Shown one piece after another: positions 44,501 to 56,604 of a stretch of 64,000 nucleotides of DNA. Made by a program: the position numbers and the translations under genes. The DNA is from Isoetes taiwanensis (Eukaryota; Streptophyta; Lycopodiopsida; Isoetales; Isoetaceae): positions 1 through 64,000 of the forward strand of contig JAJEKV010000375.1 of the NCBI GenBank assembly GCA_021234155.1, read 5' to 3'. The notes below the pieces were generated by a model. That model was not told the origin of the DNA and did no database searches. It saw nothing but the letters and a program-made list of their open reading frames with translations. How positions within the stretch are numbered: position 1 is the first letter of the stretch; each line of letters begins with the position of its first letter.

Positions 44501-47456
44501 TGATTATGCACGCCCGTTGACCTTGTGGTTTTTGCAGGTCCGAGGAATCCAAGAAGACGTTTGCTGGTAGAATGTGCACATTTTGGAGCTTGTGTACATA
44601 CTAGCTAAGGTGATGATTTTGTCATAAGAAACGTTTAGGCTCCCATTTTGGAAAATTGAATCATTTGCCAAATTAATAGTTATTGTTAGTAGAAACAGAT
44701 TGCTTTATTTATCTATATTGATTTGTTTGGGCATGTCAAATTATTGTCGATTATTGCAAGAGGTTAATACTTAAACTCAGTTTCTTTCTAAAAAGATGTG
44801 TTCCTTCAAAGAAAGGGCTATCAAGCTTTAAATATTCTGCAGCTTGTTTGCACGCTATTTAATGTGATAGTTTGATTTATTGCAAGGGGATAGTCTTGGA
44901 ATGTTTTCATCCACACCCTCCTTCCATGTACGAGGCCATCGTCTTTGTGATTGGTGCCAAAATATTTTCACACATTAACATAAAACTAGCATATTAAGTC
45001 ATGAACTCCTCTCATATGGCCTCCCTCCTTGCCTTTGCACAAACTCAATGGTGGACCCCTTACCACCTTGACATTCAATAACTCAGGTTGCGCATGTCCC
45101 CTTTGCACCTAGTGGTACCTCCCTTATTTTCAATGATTAGTATTTGGTATTTGATATGCAATCTTGCTTACGAAACATGCAGATAATGTGATATGGATAA
45201 AGTTTATTGCTAAAAAGTACACAACCTCTAGTAGCTACATCCCTCTTTGACAATCATGTGGACTACAAGAACTTAGTTTCTCTATAAATGAGATAGCCAT
45301 TGTGTTTCATTATATTCACATGCCAATGGAGTTGAACCGATCACACTCTCTAAGACCTGGCAACAAATACTAACAACTATTATGTTGCCTTCGTATCTCT
45401 TACTTATACAGCAACATATAATAGTAACCCACGTGCATCGCTATGCGAGCAACTACTTTATTGAACTGTATCACACTACAACCAGACCTCTTATGGAATC
45501 AATTGTTGGATAAGACGAAAATGATCCCAATAGCTAAAGTCTATTTCGAAAAAATCTATTGTAATGCATACATTCCCAATTCCATCATTATCAAATATTG
45601 CAATTTCATGTTAATCAAACTCAATCGAACATTTCTGATCAAAGGAAAAAAAAGAAAGAGATGTTTGAGCACGATTTTTCAGGCATCTAAAATAAATCTC
45701 TTTGGATCACTACTTGCACTTGCATCAAAGAACAATATAATCCCGAACAATAAACCATACACAACAACTAGATCTCCTAGCGATGGCCCACCTATTTGCT
45801 CAATGATCGAATTTTTAGGATCATAAATAATTACCTTGGGTTCTCCGTGTATAATGTTGGAATTTTTACAACCATGAATATTTACTTTAGGTTATTTATT
45901 ACTTCTTTAAACAATAGAAAACCTTCACTATAACCATGAACCATGAAAAACATCTAATGTGAAAACTTTTGGCCCACTACTTACAATTGCATCATGAAAC
46001 TTAAAGAAACATTAATGATAAACAAACAACCACCCACCCCACTATTTTCACACATTAATATAGAACAAGCATATACTTAATAAACCATAAACTCTTCTCA
46101 GTGGTTGAATCCTATGGATAAATTTCATATAAAACTAATCGCAGCCCTTACCACATCAACTTGCAACAATTGTAACTACCGCATCAATATGCAACCTTCA
46201 TAAAATCTAAGAATAGAATAGAATATGATTTTATCGTCCACGGAGACCAACTGGCCTATGGGACCCAAGTACAAAGAGAGAGAGCAGCAGGCGTATTACT
46301 ACCAGGATTAAAAAACCCCCGCCTCAAAGGGTTTTCGGGGGAAAAACCTTAGTAGCAATAAGGATCTTCGACATCTTGCCTGATTATATACATAATCACA
46401 AGTGCGTGGTGAGGTTAATGCCGGACGAGGGGGCATAACGAGTCCGCAGATCCATTACCTCCCGAGGTAATGATCCCAACAAGCCTCGAGGAGGTCGTGC
46501 TCGTTAGCTCATGCAAGGCCCGATGGGGCACAATTAACCGAGCATCCGAGAGGCAGGATATGCTCTCACCTTGACGAGGCACGAGGGCGTGATCTTATAA
46601 AGTCTAAAAGAATGTAAGGGAACCTAAAGGTGTCCCATAAGATTTAAGAGAATCTTGGAAATCTTCATAAAGTCTTAAGTCAATATATGGGAATATACAT
46701 AATGTCTTGGAGAACCTAAGGGAATTTAGGGAAGCCTTCATGGAATCTTGCAAAGTCTCATAAAATCACATAGAATCTTGGAGAATTTAGAGGCTTCTTG
46801 GGATAATTTTTGGAAACCTAGGGGGATTCTAAAACAATCTTCCTAGGATGGGTCCTATGACACAATCAAGTGGCCGAAGTGAAGTGGTGTTCTCATTGAG
46901 CTTTTGAAATCACTGAGTACAAATTGATTCCCCTACTAGGGGTAAAATATTTAAAAATATTGATAAACATGCTCCGAAAGTAAACAATCATCGAGAGCAC
47001 GATGAAAATGAAGAAAACATGATAAAGTATGATCCATCTGCTGCTTAAGCGAGGTTAACGTGAGAAAAAACTGGCAATAGATTCCATCGGGATGAGAAAC
47101 CTCGCTTTACTGGATTTTCGAAAAAACCCTAATGAGAAATAATCGCCAACGCTCTTGAGAAATGCCTACAACATCCAAAGCAGAATGGAGAACTCGACTA
47201 CGTCGTGGCAAGCAAAAAGTTGAAGCACTCAAAAGGATGAATCCCGACTCCATGCACCCCGACCAAGAGACCTCCCAAACCTAACCCGCAAAGTCAAAGC
47301 TGAAAAAGAAAATGATCCGTTGGGGGATTAGCGCCTTGGCGACTGGAGTATCAAAAAGCTCCGAGGCTCTGAGGGCCACGAGAAAGAAAACAACAACCGA
47401 CCAATCGTAAACCATCCGCTGAATGACCATCGTGGGGAAAAACACACGATCAAGCC
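41526..47456. other. Unassigned interior of the giant element
   Basis: About 6 kb with only short ORFs. Motifs such as AGATTGCTTTATTT recur near 42890 and 44700, and short intron-like pieces (TTGCAGG) are scattered at 42290, 43230 and 44535, suggesting duplicated non-coding host-like sequence. A plus-strand 127-codon ORF (45443-45826) has no recognised domain. The stretch may include further nested insertions whose ends I could not define. Confidence 0.35.
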
Positions 47457-47605
47457 GCCTCGGAGGCTACAGCGCCATGCCGAGAGAGAATAAAAAGAAG
47501 AATGCCTCGGAGGCTACAATGCCACACCGAGAAAGAATGAAATAATAAGTATGCTTCAGAGGCTACAATGCCGCACCGAAAAAAGAAAGGAACATAAAAA
47601 CATAT
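47457..47605. repeat. ~48-bp tandem repeat, three units
   Basis: GCCTCGGAGGCTACA recurs at about 47457, 47505 and (as GCTTCAGAGGCTACA) 47552, each followed by a CCGAGAGAGAAT-like tail. The GCCTCGGAGGC core is itself palindromic. Confidence 0.7.
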
Positions 47606-48233
47606 GCACTTGTAAAGAACGATGACACGAAAACATGGAGGATGTTTGAAGTAAAGAAAAATGGATAGAAACTAAAAACGACCAACCGACCAAAAAGAAA
47701 TGGAGCAACTTCAACAATGGAACGGAATAATAAGAAATGGAAAAATGGATAAGACCCATTGCAAGCGAAGCATCAAGGGAGGGAGGGTGAGGAAGCTGAT
47801 AGGACAAAGGAGGAGAAATCTAGCTCAAGAGAACGCCGATGAATGAAAATAGGACGAGAAACAAAATAAATAGAAGATGTGAGGTAAGGCGTCCCCATCC
47901 AAGGAATGTCGGTTCTATAGCTATCGCAATAGAACCGTGGCATTATAAGAACTTGCACCATATAGCAACATGCTAATTAGGAACATAGTAGCTTTTGAAA
48001 AATCCATTAAGATAGTAACTTCTGGCTAGAATCTAATGGAAATTTTATAAAATTTAAGGAAATCTAAGGGATAATCTTCATAAGCCCTTAGAAAACTGGA
48101 ACATGCACAAATCGGAACATGCACCATATGGATCGGTGCGTAACTTGTTTATATATGTAATAATAATTTTAGTACAATGCCTCTAGGATCAAGAGTCTAA
48201 CTATTCTTGGAATCGCCGGTAGGATGGGTTATC

Positions 48234-49719
48234 CTAAAGAAACTTCTTAACTTGGGCCGTTCCTACGGAGCGTCCCAAGTTCCTGAGGATGTTCGTTGAT
48301 GTCCCGCCCTGCAAGGCTTGCACCAAGTCTTCTATCCTGCGGTCGGAAGTGTAAGCCGCGGTTACTGCTAGTCTTCCCTGCCGTCGGTATGGTATGGCGA
48401 AGTCGAAGATGTCAAGTGCCATCGTCCTCTTGACTAGGATGACATGGTCAACTGTTGGGAGTAGTCGAGCATGCCTACCGAAGCCGGAGAGTGCGATGAG
48501 CATGAACACTCCTTCTTCGCCCCTTGGGCTCAACTTGCAGTGTATGGCGCTATCCCCGTCCGCCCGGCAGGCGGATAATACCTCGGTGACTTTGTCCACG
48601 CTGCTGGCGATGATTCGTCGTCCCCTCGGCCACTAGCTCTATGTCTTCCCGCGTATTCATCGACGTCAATCTCTGTGAGTTCTCGTAGTCCACGACCGCC
48701 GAGGTGGTTACCGAGGTCGATCTCGCCTCTTCTCTGCGTGGGGGCTGGTGTGAAGAACTTCGGCATCAAAATGTCGTGGTCTTGCCGCGGATCCCCATCC
48801 ATTCTTGGATGGCGTGAATTCTTCTTGACGGCAGTCCCAGAGCTTCCATCATCTGGGATGTCGGCCGTAGGGCTTGGATGTGCGAAGTCGACTCCCCGGT
48901 GTAGGTGTCGGCTTCTCTTACTTGAATTGGGAAGTCAGAAGCTCCCCAGACGATGAAGTCATCCAGATCTGGTTGTTGCCGCAGAAGATGCAGCAACTCG
49001 TCAAGTCGGTACTCCATGTCTCTGCATTCGGGGAGGTTCTGGATGTCGCTGAGGAGTAGGTACTCCTGGCCGTTGATGATGATGGGGGCCAGGCTTGTGA
49101 TACCTAGCCCGAGCGGGGGAGCGATCCTGAGGGTCTGCCGGTCTTGCTCGAAGATCGGTATCTCCTGCTCTGCTAGTTGTCGTTCTTCTTCGGGGTCGAG
49201 CTTGACGTAGTCTTCGTCATCCGAGTCCTCATCTTCGGCTCTTCCTTCTTGCTCATGTTGATACTACAAAAGGAGCTGACCTTCTGCTGAGGAGGCTAAG
49301 GGGTCTACATCCATGGGAGGAATAGAGGTTTCCCCAATGGGGTTCTGGGCACGGTGGGAAAGAAAGATTGCTAGGGCGGCGGTGTAGGAGAAATACTTGG
49401 TCCTATCAACGGTCAAGACCATGTAGTCTGGCAACCTCTGAGCCGTGTTGGTCAGATACTTGGCAATGTTGGGAACATCACCCAATGCTGCTTGGAGGGA
49501 TGGCCTAGGAACAAAATATCCAGTGCAAGGGGGAAGCTGGACTAAGGATGGTCCTACCCTAGCTTGGAACTCCATCATGACTTCCCTATAGGCTGGGGTT
49601 GCCTGCAGAGTGGCTTGGACATCTATCTCCTTCTGGAAAACTCGGAAAATGGCATTGACATCGGTCTCAGCTGCATGGGCACTGGCGCTGTACCATCGCC
49701 TAAAATCAGCAGTTGCCAT
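48234..49719 (-). pseudogene. Unknown ~500-codon gene in the giant element (ORF X)
   Basis: ATG at 49719 opens a frame of about 151 codons up to TAG (49266-49264). The same frame continues past it for 166 codons to 48766, through an acidic D-E-D-S-D-D-E-D patch and a Leu-rich helical region. Coding character then moves to other frames (48802-48530 and 48599-48234), so at least two frameshifts follow. There is no recognisable domain, signal peptide or membrane segment. The promoter layout matches that of the H3-like gene: two 67-bp hairpins, a CTATAAATAG box about 115 nt upstream, then ATG. Same strand as the retrotransposon. Candidates include a capsid-like or chromatin protein, but nothing specific supports either. 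Confidence 0.5.
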
Positions 49720-49830
49720 GGATCTAGAGGGGTTTGGACTAACAAACAGATGCAAAAGCGCCTAAGGGAGCTGGAAGATCGCCTAGGAAGTCAGGAGCAA
49801 ACTTGTAGGATGCTAAGTGAGAAATGGGGC

Positions 49831-49840
49831 CTATTTATAG
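49831..49840 (-). promoter_or_regulatory. TATA box of ORF X
   Basis: CTATAAATAG on the minus strand about 115 nt before the ATG; the same 10 bases occupy the corresponding place before the H3-like gene. Confidence 0.7.
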
Positions 49841-50006
49841 ACAAGGGAAAAACCCTAATTTGGATGTCTTGGAAGACTCTTGGGGTTGGGCAAATCTGAC
49901 CTATCTTGAGGTCCAAATGGGATTGGAAGGCTAATTTGAGGGTTTGAGTATGACTAGGATTATCTAATGAACCTATTGCAACACATGCTGGAGAAAATGC
50001 TAGAAG

Positions 50007-50073
50007 GTCTCACGGTGTGCGCCAGGAGGCAAAACCAAAATTTGGTTTTTGGTCTGGGCGCATACCGTGAGAC
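50007..50073. repeat. 67-bp hairpin, copy A
   Basis: Outer arms GTCTCACGGTGTGCGCC and GGCGCATACCGTGAGAC pair almost perfectly, and an inner AAAACCAAAATTTGGTTTT palindrome extends the structure. It lies between the end of the H3-like gene and the ORF X TATA box. Confidence 0.85.
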
Positions 50074-50209
50074 ATTGGCCCCAATTTGGTCTAGACTTAT
50101 CTAAACAAGGCGAACTAAGGGTCAAAACATGATAATCTCATCGAGATATGCAAGATTGACCCCTTACTTGGCCGATTTGGAGATGTTTTGGACTAGTTTA
50201 GACATGAAG

Positions 50210-50276
50210 GTCTCACGGTGTGCGCCAGGAGGCAAAACCAAAATCTGGTTTTTGGTCTGGGCGCATATCGTGAGAC
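50210..50276. repeat. 67-bp hairpin, copy B
   Basis: Near-identical to copy A, about 200 bp further from the ORF X start, with the same orientation and both arms intact. Confidence 0.85.
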
Positions 50277-51869
50277 GTTGGGCACTATTTGGCCTACAAA
50301 TGTCCAATTCAACTAAAACAAATTATTGCTAATTCAACCTAATTAACAACGATTATGCACTTATAACTTACTTAAAACAACTTTATATTAACAAAAATTT
50401 GTCATTTACAAAATTAATGGGGTTCTCCCTTAATGTGACTGGCGAGGTGCATGTCTTTCTTCATTAAGGTTACCCTCTTGGCATGTACAGTGCAGGTTGT
50501 TGAGTCTTCAAAATGCTGCACCAACTTCTGCTCGGTTGCTTCGTGTAATGCTAGCAGCATCTCGTCCGTTACCCTCATATCGGAGCTGTACTCTTGCACA
50601 ACTTCCCTCACCAGCCGAGCGAACGGTGCATGGGGAATAAGGAAGCCATAGCTTCTCTGGAAGTGTCGAATCTCCCTGATTGCTCGATTCAGATTTGACT
50701 TGGCTTTCCTTTTCGCTGGCTTCTTCGGAGGAACAGGCTTCTCTGGCGGCGGCTTGAGCGTCTGCTTCTTGGATGGCCATCCACCTGCTACAAAAGTGAT
50801 CTTGTTCGCCTGATAGTAGGAGTTGTAAGCCTCCCACTTCTTCATGAACTCCTGATGTGCCTTTAGCTTCTTCTGGTAGATCCTGATAGGGTCTATAACG
50901 TAGGACTCCCTGGCAGGTCGCGGCGGCTTCTTCAAGTCTTTATCCCAAGTCAGGTAGGGCGGAGGTACCTGCACTTGTTCATTCTGGGCCGCCTGCTTCT
51001 GGTCTGCCTAACCTTCACCTGGGGGCTTGGAGGAGCTCCCTCCTTCTAGGTTAGGGTTGAAGTCTTCGTCATCTGAGTCATCGGAGGAGGCGGGCTGGTC
51101 AGCTGGCCGTTCCTCGATGACGATCTTTCTTGACGGGGTCTTCGTCATCTTCCTTTTGGGCTGCTCCACGCCCTTGCCCTTGTGCTCCTTCTTGGCTTAT
51201 GCCTCCTTTGCCTCCTTTGCGTGACGTTAAAATCTCTTCTTCTTCTCTTTCTCTTCCTTTCGGCCTTTTTCTGGCGGCGTCGCTCCTTCGCCTCGTGCAT
51301 TTGAATCCATGCCGCGAGTTCTTCCTCCAGGGTCGGCTCGGGGGTTGGCTCCTTCTGCTCTTCTTGAACCTTGGCCTCCCGCTCTCGATCTGCCCTCTCC
51401 TCTTCTTGTATCTCCCGCTCTATCTGCTCGTACGCTCCTTGCACTACAAGAGAATGACAGCTAAACGTCAGGAAAATCGTCAGAGGGTCTAAAACAGTTT
51501 GTCAAATGTATATTTGACTATTAATATGACGCTTGATCTGACTAACAAACTGACGTTTAGGTCTGATGAAAAATCTGACTAATAAACTGACTAATAAGCA
51601 TCTGACGAATTACCTGACATTTATTTAAACTAACATTTAGCTTGACTAATTAGTTGTCTAATAATCTGACTAATGAGGTGACGAGTAGTCGGACGAATCA
51701 TTTCTGACGATTTTGCTGACTAAGAGTCTGACTTGTAGCCTGACTATTTGTCTGTCCAAATGTTTGACTAAATATCTGACTAATTAGATGACTTACAAGT
51801 TGACAATTATACTGATTAATTTTGTGACTATTATGCTGACTATCTTCCTATATTCGTCAGAATAATGGT

Positions 51870-54800
51870 CATGCATAATATCTATTGTAGTTGCTGCTAT
51901 TCCCTAGTTCCTTTATTAATATAATGATGTAAATGATATATTAAGCATCTAGACTTTCTCATTTATCGAATAACATCTCTATTTAATTGACTGTAAATGT
52001 TTTGTAATTTGAGGATATCATATTTCACCAACTCCATTGCAATGGGGAAATAGGAGTTGGCAGTAAATTCTGTGTTTGTTTAGGTGTTGTTTACTACAAT
52101 TTCTTTCTCCTCTCACGTACCTTCAAACTTAAAAGCAATCAGGAATATATATCACACGAGATCCACTTTTAGACATTTAACAGCAACCAAATACTTTAGC
52201 CCATCAACTTGCCCGCTTGAGGAACTTCTTTTAGAAAAATTTCACACCTACAATTTATAATGATGCACTTCTTGCTTAACAACATATCCAGCACCATGAT
52301 GCATGGTGAGTTTAGAGAGGTTTTATCCAGCACTAGCCAGTTATGCTCCTGCGGAAGTGAGCAACGAGCCTTGAAATATTCCACTAACATTTGTGAACAA
52401 AAGTTTGCTATATTTACAGACATGATATTTCCATATAAGTGGAGCACCAAGCAGACATCTTAAGGTAATGGAATCTGTATTCTTCTGCCATAGGAATCTT
52501 CTTAAGGAATCTGTATTCTTCTGCTACAGGATTATGGAATTTATTTAACATGTCTTGGATGCCTATGTAGTATGGTATACTAACACATAAGATATGGTTT
52601 TGAAAAAATACCAATAAGCAGGGGATCTTATTGATACTAAAGGGAAAAAGGAAAAAATTCTAAGGTAATTAAAATACAATGGATATACAGAAAGCAAATT
52701 TAGGGCAAAACTGTGGCAAAACGTGGCACTCAAACCCTAGTTTGGGTCGAAGACATACCTCTGCCGGATGGCTCGAATATGGCCGATTCGGATCATGATA
52801 GCAGATGCGGTACCAGAATATTTGAAGCACGGCGGGAGTTCAGGAAAAAGGATGGCAAGAAATAGATGCAAAAGGTATGGCTTCCTCTGCCCGAAAATCC
52901 ACATCTTGAAAATTAGGTGCTCCCTTTGTGAAGATTTGTCCTTTTGATTTTATGCGTAACAACTATCTTTAGCTTTCGAAATCGCTTGCACTGCTACACC
53001 CGCAATGGGAAAGCACGAAGGCGCTCTTAACAAAGCTACCGAGGGGCAAAACTCACGGATCTAATTGATAGAGCTGGCACGGATCTTAAGTCCTTATGCG
53101 AGAATGGAAGGGGAATCTATAACCCGGTAGAGTAAGAAGTTTCTTGGCGAATTGTTAGCAAATACAACCCGATCCTCCGGCTTTAATGGCTGCACCGATA
53201 AAGCTATCGGGAGTGAAGAAATTCTTTGCTAAGAATGTGACGGCGTCTGCAAATATGGCACCGGGCCCTGACATCACCGGCATAGTGATTCACGGAACAA
53301 GAGGAGAAAAATGAGGAGGAAAATGAGGACAATGAGGCATTTGCTGAGGAGAATGAATAGATCCAACTCAACCAGGTTCTTAAAAAAAATTTTCTAACAT
53401 GGAAATTTGATTTCTATGCCTTGATACTCTATCTATGCAGAAGAATGGGTTGGCTTCTATACCTCTCTTTCTCTGTCTTATGCTTCTGTTTTTAAATTAT
53501 AGACTAGATATGTGGTGAAGATTGCATGTCTTAGTGGCTCATTACCTAGAAATAATGGTATGGGTCATAGCATTTGACCTTAAACAGGTGGATCCAATTT
53601 ACAATGGTGGCGGTGCATGTGTAGTCAGCAGACAATTAATTCCTGCACATCTTGATGAAGCTCAGCCCTTTATCCTGTAATGCAGGGGATTAGTCAATGG
53701 ATCTGTGGCTAGATCTAGAGTTATGCTGGGTCTTTAAACGACTTATAGTCCTATCCTTGTGGTATAGCCTAACTAGATAGGGTCTAAGCCTTGTTCACAT
53801 TAGAGGTAATTTGAGATCTCCTTTTGTCCCCATAAGAATCCTCCAATAGAATGAGTACTCTACATCAAACTGCAATTAATGCAGCATTAACAACTTCATT
53901 GCTGTCGTTTTTTCCCTATAACTTTTGATCTACTCATGAAAATGCTGCGGCGTTTGTTGCATTAGATGCAGAATGAAAAGATCTTTCAAGTGATATATGG
54001 TTATGATGTATTTCAATACAAGCCATATGTGTTAACCTTAAAAAATATGGTTTTTTGCTCTTTTCTTATATATTTACATCCCAAAAGATATAACAATGGG
54101 TTGTCATTAGAAAGATCTTGAGGAGACGAATCCATTGCCACAAATAGTGTTCGAATCGGAGTTTTTGATCAAAAGTTATAGTAGAAAAATGACCTTTGCA
54201 AAAGTTAGTTAGAAGCTGCATTAATTACCTTTGCCACATAATCTTTGGGAATAAAATACACTGGAGCTCTTCTCTTATTGGACAGTTTAAAAAGCTGATG
54301 TGGCTTTTTAAGCATCCCTTAATGGGACAAAATGAGATCTCAAATTACCTCTAATGTGAATAATCTGAACATAAGCTGGAAATGCAGAAACAATTCAGCT
54401 CTCAGTATTAGGCACCTTAAATTCTTGACTAGCAGAGTTGATTCTGGCTCGAAAATGGGAATAAGGTGCAAAATGGATCGTTAATATAGGTATGATATAT
54501 TGTGATGAAATCTGGTTATGGCTACAGCTGTTGCGAATGAAACAGATAATTGGATGTAATATTGTAACTTTGTTTTACAAATATAGACCTTCAAGTTTCT
54601 GGAGCGGCAACTAATGAAGGAAATACTATGGAGCGGATGCTTATGTATCATAGCAAAGAATGGAAGGTAATGATCTAATGGAGAATTTTTGCTTGTTCTA
54701 AGAAAGCTGGAAGATCTATTCTTCATTCCCTTGCAATTTTAGACCTCAAAGGAGTGGTAAGTCATCGTAAGAGAAAAATACTTGCATAAGCTTTTTAAAA

Positions 54801-55470
54801 TGTATTTTTGTTTAGTTTATGCATAACAGGTTGGGGTCAAAGCAAGCTGCGCAGTGTAGGGATGAAGAAAAACATGGTATGAATTCTAAAAGAAGTTGCA
54901 CTAGTGTTTCTTCTTGTTTTTTCTTATTTTCCTTTCTCATTTCAGTAGCATTGTTGCCTTTCTCAGCGACATCCCTAAATTCGATTGGCGGTTGATTGGA
55001 ATCGAGAAAAGAGTGAGCCACAGTGACAACGAGGGTTTGTTGGGTGCTTTAATTATTTTATGTTTTTCTTCACGATTTGTGCAAGATTTGGTGAAAATGT
55101 GTATATGGTACATTCTAGCTCACGAAAATCTCTCTGTCATATCACGAATTACAACAAGATCCTCTTACATGCGAAAATGAGTATATGCATATTGGAGATC
55201 AACAAGGTAATCATAATTAGTTAAAGATTGATCTTGTTAATTCTCTTTTCTAGCAAAGTTCGGCGATTGAAAAATTGATTCTTTTGTAGGTGAAAAAAAT
55301 GATTCTTTTATACACATCAGTTGTTGTTGGCTTACTTGATTGCTATTTATATATCTATTTGAATAACGGGAGATAATGGTTTAACCAAGGTTCGATTCCT
55401 TGGAGCTCCTTTCATTTATTTGCAGTACGAAAAACACCAATTTTTATGTATTGGCAATATTTTCAATAAA
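51870..55470. other. CACTA interior, no supportable gene
   Basis: AT-rich sequence with one coding-like patch around 52730-52860 (Pro/Asp/Arg-rich, lost after a stop) and GC-richer words at 52980-53300. A plus-strand frame at 54914-55180 has no recognised domain. It may hold captured, decayed exons. Confidence 0.45.
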
Positions 55471-55554
55471 ATCACCAATATTCTAACTATTGCATTGACT
55501 AATAAACTGGCTAATACAATGACTACTTGACTAATCTGCTGCCTATATGTCTGA

Positions 55555-55826
55555 CTAATCACTTGACTAAATGTGTAACCATAATGCTGACTAACACACT
55601 GACGAGTATTGTGACTAAATATCTGACTAAATTCTGACTAACATTCGTCAAATAATACTCGTCAGTAAAATCGTCAGGAAAACAACTTGACTAATCACTT
55701 GACTAAATGTGTAACCATAATGCTGACTAACACACTGACGAGTATTGTGACTAAATATCTGACTAAATTTTGACTAACATTCGTCAGATAATACTCGTCA
55801 GTAAAATCGTCAGGAAAACAACTTGG
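55555..55826. repeat. 136-bp direct duplication in the CACTA subterminal zone
   Basis: Two adjacent near-identical copies (55555-55690 and 55691-55826) carry the CTGACTAA/CGTCAG motifs, doubling the putative transposase-binding sites at this end. Confidence 0.85.
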
Positions 55827-56281
55827 GCAGATGGCTATCTTATGAAGACTGTCTGACGATTTGTCTGACGTTTAGCAGTCATTCTCTTGTAGTGTTGGGT
55901 CTCTTTATCCATTGAACCCGGGGATCCAATGTCCTCTTCCTCGAGCACTTCCGTCGAGCCCTCCGACTGCACCTCTAACTCTTGGTCGATGTTGTCGGCC
56001 AGTTTCTCTTGTAATCCCCGCTGATATTCCTCCTCGTGCCGTTCCTCTGAAGTGCTCTCCTCGCTTGATGAAGGTCGGCCTCCTCTCGCGAGAAGTCGCT
56101 CCAGAAGCATCTGCTGTACTTGGGTGCTGGCTGATTCATCTCCTCGATGAACCCGAGCAGTCTGTTTGGTGCGCGCCATGTCTTACGGTTCGTCGATCGG
56201 AGGTCGGGCGCCCAAAAATCGCCTCAAAAAGCGGGAGCAATTTTCTAAACAGGAAACCTACAAATGAGGGGGGGTCTAGGT

Positions 56282-56291
56282 CTATTTATAG
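56282..56291 (-). promoter_or_regulatory. TATA box of the H3-like gene
   Basis: CTATAAATAG on the minus strand about 105 nt upstream of the ATG at 56179. Confidence 0.7.
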
Positions 56292-56392
56292 TTTGGGCAA
56301 TTTTAGGTCAAATTCTAAGTTACTCTTTTTGATGTGCCAAGGCACCTATTAACTTATAACATATGCTTACTTCAGAGTTTTCTAACCCATTT

Positions 56393-56459
56393 GACTCACA
56401 GTGTGCGTTGGGAGGCAAAACCAAAATCTGGTTTTGGGCCTGGGCGCATACCGTGAGAC
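56393..56459. repeat. 67-bp hairpin, copy C
   Basis: Same family as copies A and B, with several changes in the left arm (GACTCACAGTGTGCG) while the right arm is intact. It lies about 100 bp upstream of the H3-like gene TATA box. Confidence 0.8.
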
Positions 56460-56604
56460 ATTTGGCATTTATGACTAAATTATGGGATTTCTAGGCATAT
56501 TCCTAGGGGTATAACATACAGATCTAATTAATTCTTACCTTAAAACTCGATTTAGGATGTTAGTTTGTTAAAATTCATCATGTTTCAAGGTGGTTGCGGC
56601 CCAT

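Larger units (their letters stand above)
51442..55894. mobile_element. Non-autonomous CACTA element (4453 bp)
   Basis: Terminal inverted repeats of about 43 bp begin CACTACAAGAGAATGAC at both ends with about three mismatches, and TTG is duplicated on both sides (51439-51441, 55895-55897). Subterminal zones (51500-51870 and 55480-55830) are packed with CTGACTAAT/TTGACTAAA and CGTCAG words. No transposase gene was found inside. It is inserted in the H3-like gene of the giant retrotransposon and so is younger than that insertion or rode within it. Confidence 0.95.
50414..56179 (-). pseudogene. Histone H3-like protein with expanded middle, split by CACTA
   Basis: The ATG at 56179 starts M-A-R-T-K-Q-T-A-R, identical to the start of histone H3 through R8, then V in place of K9. 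An acidic Ser/Glu/Gln-rich region follows to 55898, where a CACTA element interrupts. With the element and one TTG target copy removed, the frame continues in phase at 51441 into Glu/Arg-rich sequence (to about 51230). It is then broken by a frameshift and stops (TAG at 51010-51008), and resumes at 50998-50414 with a basic P-P-K-K-P-A-K-R-K linker and a full H3 fold (50683-50417). The fold aligns without gaps to H3 over about 89 residues with roughly half identical, including R-L-V-R-E, F-E-D and H-A-K-R-V-T. Canonical H3 is 135 residues; this protein would be about 420. Loop 1 is not lengthened, so it is not a typical CENH3. Confidence 0.85.

Noticed and set aside
45443-45826. 127-codon plus-strand ORF
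   Set aside because: AT-rich sequence, no domain, no promoter or splice context and no second copy to show conservation.
47457-47605. Possible CRISPR-like array
   Set aside because: Units are contiguous degenerate tandem repeats without spacers, and the window is eukaryotic.
50414-50683. H3-like fold as a centromeric CENH3
   Set aside because: CENH3 usually has a longer loop 1 and a divergent N-tail; here loop 1 matches canonical length and the first residues equal canonical H3.
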